A stretch of 60,000 nt of DNA, from positions 11,151,001 to 11,211,000 of the forward strand of contig NC_079885.1 in assembly GCF_029227915.1 (NCBI RefSeq). Direction: 5' to 3'. Below, in pieces: positions 1 to 12,000 of the stretch; the first letter of the stretch is position 1; each line of letters begins with the position of its first letter. The DNA comes from Hydractinia symbiolongicarpus (lineage: Eukaryota; Cnidaria; Hydrozoa; Anthoathecata; Hydractiniidae). The notes beneath the pieces were generated by a model that saw only the letters and a list, made by a program, of their open reading frames with translations, had not been told where the DNA came from and searched no databases. Position numbers and translations under genes: made by a program.

Positions 1-437
1 CATCTCATCTTCATTATCGTTTGAAACTGGAAGATGATTTTCATAAGACATTTGATCTGTACTGTTTATCTGGCCTTCATCACTGCTTACAGCAGCAACA
101 TCAATCCCTTCATCATTTCTTACACCATTAATTCTACTTATCTCATTAAGTTCCTTTCTAAAAAATAATTTACTTTGCTGATCCATTTCTGCATGAATTT
201 CCACCAGTTCTTTTTCACTAGCAAGTGTTTTTGGCAATGTTGATAATTGTTGTATAAACGATTCTATTTCGTCTTGGATTCCAGTCATAACAAATAAAAA
301 AATTCTAATTTCACATATCGACTTAAAAATGAGTCCAAAGTGTGAAATGTAAATGCAATCTTCTTCACTGCATGTTTCGTTGTTTGCTATCTTTTTCCAA
401 TAATTCTTCACGTCGTACATTATTGCTTCTTCAAACC
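1..437 (-). CDS. Unrecognised protein, exon of a gene running off the left edge (partial)
   Basis: Reading the minus strand from a good acceptor (ttttcag at 438-444), the frame stays open for about 145 codons to the window edge. The exon begins with two bases that complete a codon split by the intron. The peptide starts FEEAIMYDVKNYWKKIANN, passes through a hydrophobic stretch (IFKSICEIRIFLFVM, near residues 36-50), a helical stretch (IQDEIESFIQQLSTLPKTL) and ends in an acidic, serine-rich tail. An internal Met lies at 286-288, but the frame is open upstream of it to the acceptor, so it is probably not the start. I do not recognise the family. The 5' exons, which should lie to the right, were not found; the 3' end is outside the window. 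Codon use and the clean acceptor favour a real exon. Confidence 0.55.
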
Positions 438-2081
438 CTGAAAATACGGTGTTAACGGTCTATAAAAGAACAATGATGAGTTATCCAGTTTTATTAAAAA
501 GAAATACTAAATACAGGACGACGAATTTATAATAAACGCGTCGCCTTCATTTTCAGACTCATAACTTCACCTTTTTAGTTAGTTACTCGGTCAATATAAA
601 AATCGTCGAAACCCATGTCATTTGTAGACAATGTTAAAATAACTGAGGGTGATATTTTCGGTACAACACGGGGTAATCGGTTATTATTCTAAGTTAGAGA
701 AAAATAAGAAATAAGAATTTCGGTTTAGTGTTTTTATACTATAATAGCATCATTAACACTCGAGGTAAAAATCCGAAACAGTCGTCTAAAAAATAGAAAC
801 ATTCTTTGCAGAATTCGAAAGTCTATAAATTTGAAAAAAAAAATATTTGCTCGAGTTAAAACGTTATTCAGAGTTAATGGTTGAACTCGCGCAGACGATG
901 TTTATTTGATTTCGAATGGAGAAAAATTACATTTTAAATGTATTATCATATTTCTTAGTCAAAATCTTCAAATCTGTGACATAAAAAGAGTACTTTTTCT
1001 TAAGAGTGGGCCTAATTTTTTTGAGGTGTTTCATCAGAGTTGTACGAAATGAGTGTAGATAGCTGTTGTTAACAAAGATTCACAAGCCAACAAAACAAGA
1101 AGAAAGTACATTAGGCAAACATTTTCATAAAAAAAAATCGCGCTCAGATTTCTGTGTAAAATTTACACAAGAATCTGCGCAAGAAATTGCTTATTGCCGC
1201 GGTTTTGTGAACAAAGTCGACATGTTGTCAATAATGACTTTATTCTGCAAATTACACTATTGGTAAAATCAGTGACCGCCTTAAAAAAGCGCGTCATTCC
1301 ATATGGATGATTGAAAATAAAAACGTGGATAAAATATAGAGCATAAAAGTATGTATTGGAAAAAATGTTAAAAAATTATACTCCACTCCTTACTACAGTC
1401 GATTTGTTTTTCTTTATAAAAACTTTCATAAAAACTAACATTCCTACACCAGACTTTGTAAATTTTAATTAAAAACCAACAGAAACTCTCAATTTAAATA
1501 CAATTCTTATAAATACGACTTTTTCTTTTTAATAAATAAAATGCATAAAAAATATACCGTTTTTTATATTCAAGACAACTTCGCTCCCAGACGGAGTTTT
1601 GCATTTCCTTAGTTTCAAGGTAATGTTTTTTGAGGAAGAGATAGATTACAATGGAAATTTGATTTACTTAAATTCAAAAGTAAAAATAGAACTTCTTATA
1701 TTCATTCAGAAATTCGTACAAATAAAGCTCGTAGAAGACTAAAATATGACTTTCAAATGTAGGAAAAAAAGAAGCGTCTACAAACTTCAGAAACTAGGTT
1801 CAGCAGACTCTCTATATCTCGTATTTGAAAGGGCCTAAAAATTGGTTCAAGAATTTGAAGTGTGTGGGTTGGAAACCCACGCTGTTCAAAAATTTCGTGG
1901 GTCCCACAAAAATTGATAGACAACAGAATTAATTTTTTTGAAAGTTACGGAAAAGGATCGAGGTACATGTTCGAGATGGAGGTTGTTTAGGGTGGAGGGT
2001 ATTTGAGGCAGACTCCATTGCAAATAAACTGATTCATCAGTCGCTGGCAATTCAGCTATTCTAAAAACTTTCTTACATAAA
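438..2081. other. Intergenic or intronic DNA without a recognised gene
   Basis: AT-rich sequence with only short frames. It should contain the 5' exons of the partial gene at 1-437 and the 3' UTR of the ANKRD49-like gene, but I could not identify splice-bounded coding sequence here. The 66-codon plus-strand frame at 1066-1266 looks like chance. Confidence 0.5.
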
Positions 2082-3597
2082 TTAAATCTTCAAGCCATCG
2101 TCGACTAACTCGAACAGTTTAACTTGTGGTCCGCTGCGATGAGCTAAGTCGTACGGCGTGTCGCCAGCTGCATTAACGACGTTGTGTTTAATATCGGGAT
2201 GCAAAAGAAGCAATTCAAGTAATGGTTGACTTTCTGATGACAACGCCGCAAAATGAAGTGGCGTTTGTAAGCCGTTTGTTGCCGCGTTAATGTCGGCTTT
2301 ATGTTCCAACAAAATCTTGCAAATATCAATTTTATCTGAAAGATAAAGTTTTGATTGATAAGGTTTTGATGGGCATTAATAAATAATTCTATTTGTTCTA
2401 TTATGTTGTTGTTTTTTGAGAGAAGGGAAAAGTTGACTTCTGCAAAAGTATGCAAAAAGACAGTAGATCCCAAAAACAATAAATTCTGAAAAACTTATAT
2501 TCGTCATTCTTTCTATCGAAAAAATTAATTTCGCAGTGATTTAGTCTTTATTTTAACAGTAACGATCCCTTTTGTAGCTTATTAAAAAATTATACAGCAA
2601 TTATATTCAAAGCTTGACGAATGTTCCTATATCCTTTGAAAAAAAACCCAACAACTCTCAACTGGCAAAATTCATTTCGTTCTATCTGACGACGAAAACG
2701 CCGACAACAACAACAATGACTAAAATAACAGAAACAAAAAACCAACGACGATCACAACGGCTAAGACAGCAGGACGACGACAACAACGATTAAAATACCA
2801 ACAACGATAAAATAACAACAACGACAATGATGACGACAAAAAGAACGACTAAAACAACAATGACCGCGATGAAAAGGACGACAGGGACGCCAACAACAAC
2901 GACACGGAAGACGACAACGACAACTAAAATAAATCTATAAAAAATTTCAGTAGAAGGGAAATGTTCTCACAGTTAAGTTACTTTTTGTTTAAGAGAGCGT
3001 GTGTATATCACATACAGATAAACAAAGAAACATCTACTCACTCCACCTAGCAGCACAATGTATTGGTTGCCAACCATCATGAGTTTTAGCATGTACGTTT
3101 CCTCCATGCTTCAATAAATACAACAACACTTCCTCATGTCCAGAATAACTCGCACGATGAAGAGCAGTATAACCATCACTATCTGTAGCATTCACACACG
3201 AGTTCTTTTCAAGTATAGCTTTAAGTCTTTCTAAATCTCCATTTTCCGCGGCTTTTAGAACATTGTGGCAATCCCTATTCGGGGAATCACCACCCAATTG
3301 ACGTGTCGATGTGTACGTCACACTGTTAATCATTTTTGTTTTTGTTTTTTGTTCCTTTTCGCTCGTTTTCTTATCATCTTTATCTGTTTCCTTTTTCTCC
3401 AGATCCTCATTTATCCAATCATAACATTTCTTTCCCTCCGGTAAAAAGTGTACAGGTAACATTTTTTCGTCCGTTTTTAAATCGGGATTATTTATCTCTA
3501 ACAAGCCATCGTTTCCTTCGAGTACAAGATTATCCAATTCATCTTGAAACTTTTCCATTTCCGCTGTTTCATTATCCAACACAGACGATTCCGCCAT
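2082..3597 (-). CDS. ANKRD49: Ankyrin repeat domain protein 49-like (ANKRD49), two coding exons
   Basis: Exon 1 is 3042-3597 and exon 2 is 2082-2335, giving 810 nt (269 residues). The intron (2336-3041) has donor gtgagt and acceptor ctttcag and interrupts codon W|N within an ankyrin repeat. The N-terminal half is acidic and unstructured (rich in E, D and K) and carries LPEGKKCYDWINED. Ankyrin repeats follow: NVLKAAENGDLERLKAIL, DSDGYTALHRASYSGHEEVL, THDGWQPIHCAARWNK, then GLQTPLHFAALSSES and AAGDTPYDLAHRSG before the C-terminus LFELVDDGLKI. Order, spacing and the tail FELV match the vertebrate ANKRD49 family (about 240 residues), small nuclear ankyrin proteins of poorly defined function implicated in germ cells. 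The start is the first ATG of a long open exon. Family assignment is from remembered similarity; the exon structure is seen directly. Confidence 0.88.
2690..2935. repeat. ACR-type trinucleotide-rich low-complexity tract in the ANKRD49 intron
   Basis: About 245 bp built from variants of acgacaacaac, acaacgac and aaaataac. It is an imperfect, decayed triplet-like repeat lying wholly inside the single intron of the ankyrin gene. No coding role is seen. Confidence 0.8.
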
Positions 3598-4268
3598 GTT
3601 GAAATTTGATTTTTACTTAATCTGCAAAAAGTAACAATATTAGAGACATCAGCTCCAGATGTTTCGCCAACATTTTCTTTCACCTTACAAACTAAAGCGG
3701 ATAAAGGATACAAGAAAGCCGTATTCCTTATGTCAAGGAAAATTTCTATACTTTATAAACAATATAAATAACATACATAAAAGAATATTCTGTTAAAACT
3801 TTATGAACTATCGAGTTGCTGAGTATCGCACGTTGGATGTGCAAGCTTTTAAAGCTGAACACATGGCACCATACGTATTTACCCCACCAGATTTCATAAA
3901 GGGCACAAGTTTTCTTTGAACACTTTGACTTCCATTTAGATTGAAGAGATATTTTTTTGCTCCATTTCGAATTTTCAGTTCTATGATGTGGTAATACTGG
4001 AATAATCCATTTCTGTCAAAACAGATATTTATTTGGAAGTTTAAGGCCTTGAGGACAATATCATTTTAATTGTGTCCCAATATCCGTTTTTTTCATATAA
4101 GAAACATTTATATAAGAAACTCAAGCTCAAATTCGGCAAAATTTAAGAAACAATTAAAAAACATTACCAGGCTGAATTGACAACAAAATAGCTTAAAATC
4201 AATCTAAATATCTACAAACAAGTCAAAGATATTGCGACCATGATGGTCTCTCGAATCGAAAAACTGCC

Positions 4269-4330
4269 CGAAAAGGAGGTGACGAAAAAGGAGGTGACGA
4301 AAAAGGAGGTGACGAAAAAGGAGACGACCT
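4269..4330. repeat. 15-bp tandem repeat, about four copies
   Basis: The unit gaaaaaggaggtgac is repeated three to four times with one truncated end copy. It is short, nearly perfect and purine-rich on the plus strand. Confidence 0.9.
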
Positions 4331-4792
4331 AATCTGAACAATATGAAACATTTAAGAAATATTTAACGTGAAAATACAAAAAAATAAGAAACGTCAAAGG
4401 CTGAACGCAAATTTTGTGTTTCTTATATATGTAAAAAATAGGCAATTTTTTTGGATTAATTTTAGCAAAATCGATCACCTGAACAGCCAAAATTTGTAAA
4501 ACTTGTAAAAATTTCCCTCCCATTATTTTTTCTCCCATGAAAAGAACACCATTGAAACTGTAATTAGAATTTTGTTCTCAGCAACTGAGGCAGAATTAAA
4601 ACACAAGAGGCTTAAAAAAGTGTATTTAAAAAAATATGAATTCACAAACCCTTTTAACGCTCAAAATCATTCTTGGCATTTATGGTTTTTTATGTTCAAA
4701 TCTTTCGTTATTATTAAATGTTCCTTGTTTCTTGAACATGAAAATTTAGGAGGCGACGTTTGGGAAGATCCTTCTCTTATCATTGGGCAAAG

Positions 4793-4839
4793 TAAAATGA
4801 TGTTGGTGCAATCATGGGAGAAGCACCAACATCATTTTA
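4793..4839. repeat. Perfect 17-bp inverted repeat (hairpin)
   Basis: taaaatgatgttggtgc (4793-4809) pairs exactly with gcaccaacatcatttta (4823-4839) around a 13-base loop. It could be a tiny foldback element or a cruciform-forming sequence; there is no gene context. Confidence 0.85.
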
Positions 4840-6074
4840 ACACTCACCTATATTTAACATCATGTTAAAGAAATGGATAACTTTTAATAATAATATGAAC
4901 ATTGAGCAGGCAAACCAAAATAATATCTTTGATGAATCCTTTTCGTTATTTCACGCCAACCAAAAAAATCTTTGTTAATATAAACTTTTTCCATTTGATG
5001 CTGTTTGCTGTAAATATATATATTTTTTTAATGGAATTCAATATTTCGCGAATCTTTACCCTTTCCAATGACATAAACATCATTTCCTTAAAAATCTCAC
5101 TCAAAAAAGCTAGCAGATAAAAAAAAATCTTCACTGAAAACAAAAGAACCAATTGAAATCATGTTTCATGTGGAGTCATCAATCAAACAAATAAATAGAA
5201 TACAACAAAACATCTAAAAAATCACTGCCGGGTTAATCCGTTTCTATATAAACAAATTAGCTAGAAAAAAAAAATGAAATTAAATAAAAAAAGTATAACA
5301 TTTTCTTTTTAAGCATGTCTTTCGAACTTTGTTCAGTCGTTTTAAACCCCATATTCATACAAGTATTAAACATATATAAAACTGAAAGTGTCAAATCATT
5401 TCACGACCAGTAGTCACTGACCATAAAACTTGACTCTATATAAAGTATCTTTTGTTATAAAAATTTAAAGCAACATCGATCCTGCACAGGTCAGATATGT
5501 ATTTCCTCTTTTCGCAATGAATCTGAATATGTCTAAATTTTACTTAGTATTTCAACCAGCTTTTAGTATTCTAGCTTGTGGCTGCATTTATCTTCTAAAA
5601 TGGGCTTCAAATTGTTACAGCCACGAGTGTGAAGGTTTTTTAATTTATAGTTTTTCAAACCTACATGTACTTGACAATCCAGCCTTGTTGGTTCACTAAT
5701 CTTCTGAAACGAATTTCAACTTGTTACCGTCATTGTAGGATTCTAAAACCCACCAAGGTTGTCTACTATACTGAAATAACTTGTTGGTTATTAATAACTT
5801 TGTAACAATCCAAACTACAGACTGGAAGTTTAGTTGCCGAACACGAGTACTTCTTACGATTCTCACAGCCGCGCACGCTGCATTTAATGACGTCAGGGGG
5901 TACACTAAAAAGAATGAAGAAATACAGGAGGAAAAAGAAAATTTAGATTGGAGTGATCGAGTCATAACTGAACTAAACTAAAATAACGTAGAACTTATTT
6001 GAAAACAGAAACCTGCGCACTTCTAAATGAACGCTTTGAAATAACCTGCATCCACCGCCTGATTACTTTTAATA

Positions 6075-6560
6075 AATCAAACTTGGTATAGTTGTTGCAC
6101 GCCACAAAAGAAACAAAATGGTAGCATTAAATTTTTATTTCAGCACTTTTTCTGTGACGTCAATAGAAGCATGAAATTCGACTATCAAAAGACTTTTTCT
6201 TCAAAATTCAATTATTTAACTTCTAGAACAAATATTAACGTTCTGCTTAAAGTTCTTGACAATCAAAAAAATATTAGTTTAACAAATCTTCTAGTTTCAT
6301 AAGACAAAGTGCCCAAAAATCACCCGAAAGTCCGCTTTTTCGGGAAATCGGGTTTGTCAAGTCTTGAAACTATGTATAATGGTTCTTCTTGATAGAATAG
6401 ACTTATAATTTTAAAGTTCAAACCTTAATCCTACCAGAAGTCATTATATTTTACCGATTATAAAGATATAGAAATTTAAATCTAAATTTCTTGGAGGTGT
6501 AAGACTCAAAAATTAGCATTTTGGTGTCTAATAGATATTCGTGAAAACTCTGAAAAGTTT
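6075..6560. mobile_element. Diverged copy of the MITE family found at 33309-34042
   Basis: Many blocks match the element at 33309-34042 in the same order: aaacaaaatggtagcattaa, ctgtgacgtca, tcgggaaatcgggttt, cattatattttaccgattat and ttggtgtctaatagatat. Terminal repeats are not clearly preserved, and divergence is much higher than among the three array copies. It is an old, non-coding insertion. Confidence 0.7.
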
Positions 6561-7436
6561 ATATATATATATATTATAAACATACTAATTTTAATAGGGG
6601 GGAAATAAGGCAACACGCGCTACAAATTGCGAAGACAGGGGTAAAAAATCACGCCCCTGATTACAACCTATATACAAAGAAAGTGTAAGAAAATCAACGT
6701 AATGCCATTAAAATTACTAAAAACTTGTATACTACTTGCAAGGTTAAGAACGCAAGATTAAAAGCCCTTGTAACTGAAAAATATCAACTTTGATTCCTTG
6801 TTTGAAGCAAAAACAAAATTTTTATATTCCAGTATACTTGTTTTAGTTCGCTGTATAAAATTTCATCAAAATGAAAACCCAGTCAGAGAGTGAAACGCAT
6901 AAATCTCCCAGGGTATTTAAAGCTCGTGGAAACGAGGCACTATGATTAAAAGTGAGACTAAAAGATCTTATAACCTTTAGGTGTAATTTAAAAGTGTTTC
7001 AGTAATTCACACTTTTCAACGAGTGGGTTAGACAGCTGGAATAAGGAAGCGAAAAAAGTGCAAAATAACATTCTTGGCTATCAACGAATGCTAACGCGGA
7101 AAGAGGGTTATTTTAAAACACCTAGGCCCAGTTTTAAATGGATGAGAAGTTGCCTGTTGAGGGTGGTGGGCTAAGGAAGGAATTTCATAAAACGCAGGAA
7201 TTTTTCTTTTACTTTTTATGCTATAGAATCAAATCACATTTTTGTTTATTTTGTATTAATTGATTGAAGCTGCAAATTCTTAACACACAAAAAAAGAATA
7301 TTTTACATTATTTAAATTATTCATTTCTTACAATGTTCTTTTTTCAAAAAATAAAATAAAATCATAAATAAAAAGTAAGGTTTTGAGAAGAATAAAGTAT
7401 GCGTTTTTCTCGGTTAAATGTCTTTAACAGTGGAAG

Positions 7437-8188
7437 ATGTTTGAACAATTCACTCAAGCTAAAAAAACGCTGTGGATGCACTAGCTAAAAAAATGGGAAT
7501 TTTATTCACCTATTTCTCTGATGAAAGTCAATCTGACAACAAAGTCGACACACAAAAGCCTAAATTTTATGCTGGCTTGGAAGGACCTGTATTTACAACG
7601 CTGGATTACAACGAATTTTACGCTACACGCCATTACGAAGCTTCTCTCTGGGTTTCAACAGTAATTTCTGGTGACTTCCAAGCCTCCTGGAAGGAGGGAG
7701 TGAAGAGACTAAAAAAATATTGCAAAGGAGCAAATCAAAGAAAATGGATATTACCAAGAACTTGCCCCATCATCATACGGAAAAATTTAAACGAAACGTC
7801 AATTAATTTGGCTGGTAAGTCAGAAGACAAAATCACAGTGTCAATGTTGATATCTCAGTATTTTGTCGAAGATGTGCCTGGTCCAACGAACCCAGATGTT
7901 TTCATAGAGGAGGCCTACAAAAGGATTAACTTCACTGGTTATTTTTTCAAACCGTTTGACTACACAAACCTTCCAGATGATGTGAAAGATTTGGAAAGAG
8001 TCATGTTGGAAAACGAAGAGGTGTTCGAGAGTGAACACTGTTTCATCAGTTTTTACAACACCTACGCCACAAAACTGTCCAAAATAAAATATTACGAAAT
8101 TTGGTTTCACGGGAAAAAACTAGAACACGATTATCGGTGCATTACAAATTTTAACGACAGTGATGAAGAGCAAGAAGAAGTAGGGTGA
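7437..8188 (+). CDS. SOUL/HEBP heme-binding-like protein, with a probable 1-base frame break near the start
   Basis: The main frame reads to TGA at 8186-8188. It contains the SOUL-family arrangement: DYNEFYATRHYEASLWVST, then DFQASWKEGVKRLKKYCKGAN, a short PRTCPIIIRK segment in the place of the family MTAPV region, PGPTNPDVFIEEA, FTGYFFKPFDYTN and a C-terminal FYNTYATKLSKIKYYEIWF. This matches HEBP1/HEBP2 (about 190-205 residues), which bind heme or porphyrin. An ATG at 7437 opens MFEQFTQAKK in another frame; a run of seven A (7461-7467) would join it naturally to NAVDALAKKMG if it had eight. Otherwise the start is ATG at 7493 (231 residues). No intron is seen. The C-terminus is acidic and ends inside a minisatellite. 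Confidence 0.82.
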
Positions 8189-8285
8189 GTAAGAAGAAGT
8201 AGGGTGAGCAAGAAGAAGGAGGGTGAGCAAGAAGAAGGAAGGTGAGCAAGAAGAAGGAGGGTGAGCTAAAAGGAGGGTGAGCAAG
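8169..8285 (+). repeat. 19-bp minisatellite spanning the SOUL stop codon
   Basis: About six units of agcaagaagaaggagggtg and single-base variants, starting at 8169, 8188, 8207, 8226 and 8245, then a shortened copy. The first unit encodes the last residues of the SOUL protein and its TGA; the rest is in the 3' UTR. Because 19 is not a multiple of 3, later units are out of frame. Confidence 0.92.
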
Positions 8286-9059
8286 CTCGCAAGACGTGCC
8301 GGTAAAACTGAATGTAAACAAATGGAAAAAGTGCAACGTGGAGATACAACTTCAAGTGTATTTGCAAAACGTTATCCTACTAGTAATAGGTTACCTACTT
8401 TAGCCTTCAAATCTTCACCAAAAAAATAAAAAAAAACACGAAGATACGTTGCTACTGTCACTAAATCAAGCAGTATAAATTCGAAACATAATCTAACAAA
8501 GCTTTCGACACATTCATTGAAGGGTACATTCGTAAAATTCATTCGAAACTAACTAAAATCGCCAATTTCACGGAGTATTCTCAGCGCCGAATTGTAACAC
8601 CCCGCTGCACGGGCTATCATTTTAGCTGACAACATTTATCTATTTATTATAAACTAGCCGTTGAGAAAATCCATGGAGGATTTCCCGTCGTACGTAACCC
8701 GCAACTCTATTTCGTGCATTCGAAATTGCCGCATGTTGGCATAAAATAATGAAATTTCGATTTAGATTGGGGTTAGTTATTACTATGATTGTGGGTGCAA
8801 TTATAATGAAGTATTCAATTTAATACCCCCTGGTTTCTACCCTGGTTTCACAGGAAGTAAGTCGCTATTTTGAACATACAAACAAAACACGGGTATTATT
8901 AATGACTAGTCCCTAGCCCATGGAAAATAAATCTTAGGTCTTGCCGTTCTTTTTGTAGCACAGCTAAAAATTTGCGCATAGACATTAATCGCTACTGGGG
9001 TACCATTTTGCGTAGTGACAGATAAAACACGGGTATTACATTAGCTAATATAGGAATGG
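8286..9059. other. Convergent intergenic spacer between SOUL (+) and INO80B (-)
   Basis: Non-coding as far as I can see. It contains two copies of aaaacacgggtatta (near 8884 and 9024). Near 8650-8700, aactagccgttgagaaaatc followed by catggaggatttcccgt resembles, on the minus strand, the Helitron-like ends at 37510-37865. A splice-bounded LCYKKNGKT-stop peptide (minus, near 8940-8970) recalls the end of a zf-HIT domain but is too short to call. Confidence 0.45.
8425..8430 (+). promoter_or_regulatory. Candidate polyadenylation signal AATAAA for the SOUL gene
   Basis: Canonical hexamer about 240 bp after the stop codon, within an A-rich run. It is the first clear match downstream on the plus strand. 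Confidence 0.4.
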
Positions 9060-12000
9060 CTACCTTGAAATTTGTTTCTGCACCAATGAATAATGAGATG
9101 CATCAGTGAACGACAACAGAAAGCCGTCTTTATTACTCGTATAACGAACATGATCGCCGATTTTTTTGTTTTGTTGCTAAAATAAAAAACAGAAGAGGTA
9201 TTACGTATTTTCAATGCGCATGCTTTATCAAGGAAAGACATAATCTTAAAGATTCGCAACTAAATTCTCCATCACTGGCTTGGTTTATATAATCCTGACT
9301 TATAAATGTTTACCTATCTAAAAAGGGCTTGTTTGAACAGTTATGAATATAAATTTATCAAAACAATTGTTAAGAAATAAAATGAAAAATAACATTTCTT
9401 AACATTATTGGTACAAAAGCCACAAAAATTGCCAAAGTTACTATTACAAAATAAAAAATTTGCGACATCTCAAACTTTTTCCAATAATACTCGCCATTAG
9501 GTTGTCCAACAGCATGCAAAAAAATGCATGGGTAGATAGGTCAAAACACTGAAATTCTGGTAAGTTGTTCAATTGAAACACAAGAAAGAATAAAACACAA
9601 ACCTTTGCAGCATCCTTCTTTCCCTTTTGGCCTTTCAACAATTTCTCAATGGTTTGTGTCTATAAACAGGAGAGATATTGTAGACCAATAAGTGACTAAT
9701 AACCACAGGCTTTCAGCCGCGATTATTTGGTCCCTACAAAATACGCCAATAGTTGTGATGTTTCTATCAAGCAATAAATAATAACAGCCATCATGCAATA
9801 GAGATGCAAAATCGATTTGATTGAGGAGGCGAAAAGTTATGGTTATACAATTTGATGACGTCACCACTGACCTGTTCCCACCAATGGTGGAGAGCATAAA
9901 AGCTGATCAAAATAATATTGGTCATGTGAAGTTATCTAGGCGGAGGTGGCATAGGGTATTTTGATTAGTTTGCAAGTTATCTAGGCTTAAACCTACATTA
10001 AGGCAATGCAATGCAATGGCTTTAGTGATGCATTCTTTGACGGTAAAATAATCGACGTCAATGTAAATTGCAGAACTTGTTCGTATTTTTGGAATTCACA
10101 GTAGCATATTAATGTAGAGAAGAAAAAACACATAAACAAGTGATGTTTTAAATTTGATAGTTGCTATAATACAGACGTGATTTAACATTTAGGAAATTTT
10201 GCTTTTGCCTAAAATTTTCTAAACATGGTTGAAATTTTATCTGGGAATTTTTATCCTGAAAAGCAAGTCCTATAAATAAAGATTTTTTTTATTAGTATCA
10301 GAAGATAGACAAATATACTCCATGATATAGAATTTGATTTTCATGACTCCTATTTGAACTTTCTAGTTCTTATTTACACTACGCATGGGCACAATTTGTT
10401 CTACAGTTTCGTCAGTAATCTAAACGACTTTCTAGTTCCCATGCTGGTAGAAAAGTTTAGGTTTTTCAAGGCACTCTTTTATAATTCCTGGACAGTGCAG
10501 GTTTTCCAGGCTTGGTGGCAATTTTGTATGGCAATATTATATGATAATTTGGTATTTAGACTGGTTGCATTGATAGCACATACTTTAGTATCTTCAATTT
10601 GTTTCTGCATTTGTTGGCGTCGCTTCTTCGCTCTCAACTTTCTTTTTCGCTCAAACTCTTCAGTCTCCTCTTCAGTTTTCTCAGTATCTAAACACAAGCA
10701 ACTATAAGCATGAAATGATGACAGCTATCCCCACTTGACAAAAGCTTGTGATAAAGTATGTAAAACACAATGTACAATAGCGTAGTGAATGAAATTTAAA
10801 GCAAAGTTTCGGGTTATTCAGGCTTTTTAGAATTACAAGACCAGAATTTTTAATTTAGTTCTGACCATCTCTACTCTTTTATATAACAAATAATATGTTG
10901 TTCAATAAAATAGGCTTATCGTGTGAAAGATGGATTACTAGTTTGCACTACAAGGACTAAAGACCTATAAATAAGACAACTCCATTCTTAATCCTCAAAA
11001 TTTTACTTTATAGCAATCATGTAATATCTGTTATAAATCTGTTTAACAATTAAATTTAAAGATCGATTCCCAAAATTCCCAAAACTTGACCAACATCAAG
11101 TATTGACAAGAAATTGTACGCTGCACCTTTCAAAACATCCAAGGAAAGAAGTGAAACTTACACATGGGAAGTTGCAATAACTCTTCTCCATGCACTTTTT
11201 CACCACGTAAGGCTCTCTAAAATGAACGCACAAGTGCTACATTACGAAGACAATTTTCGCAAACAAAATTTCGCTACTGTAACGTTTAGCTTGATGGATT
11301 GTGTTAAAACACTGGAGTGTGGAGTACATAATTTGTGCAATAACATATCAAAATCACATTATTTATGCAGTGGTTCGTTGAATCTCCCCCTCAATCAAAC
11401 ATTTGTTATCCTTTGAACAAGCCAAAAACCACACATTTAAATATAGAACTTTTATGAGAGTTTTTATCATTTTCCCCCTTTTTTATGGTATAATCTACTA
11501 AAATTTTAAAATAGACTATTTTAAAACCTGAATCAACTTGAATCCCATTCCATGTCGTATTAAAACTGCTATAAACAATAATTATTAACTAAAAAAATCA
11601 TTATCAAAATTATCTAAAGGCTTTATACACTATTTGTACATTGGAAACCAGCGAGACTATAAGGCTGTTACATGAGTGGAAGAAAAAGTGAAATTTTAAA
11701 CCAGTGCGAGATTTGCCTGTTCCGGTTTATCCCGAAGTAAAATGCAGCTTTTGGTAAGCACAGATGATTGAAAGTCCCCAATACAAGATAGCTGACTCCT
11801 TACGCTACCTCATATGAAACTTAATCTGAAGTAAATCAACAGTCGCATTTTCCACAGTGGTGTCGAATTTCACTTCACCTGAACTTTACTTTAATCTCAT
11901 GTAAACAGCCACCATATTTACCTGTCGTGCTGTCATTAGTGATGCATCTTTCTCTTTTTTGATGTCTCCAGTATCATCAAGTTCACCTTTTTCCAATGCA

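Larger units (their letters stand above)
3598..7436. other. Intergenic region between ANKRD49 and the SOUL gene
   Basis: No convincing coding exon was found on either strand in 3.8 kb. It holds the upstream region of the ankyrin gene, a 15-bp minisatellite (4269-4330), a 17-bp perfect hairpin (4793-4839), a divergent copy of a dispersed repeat (about 6075-6560) and a short TA run near 6561. Predicted frames of 60-98 codons here lack family resemblance and splice context. Confidence 0.55.

Noticed and set aside
8900-9030. Open minus-strand frame SVTTQNGTPVAINVYAQIFS
   Set aside because: Several overlapping short frames exist here, none with a clear family match or consistent splice phase to INO80B.
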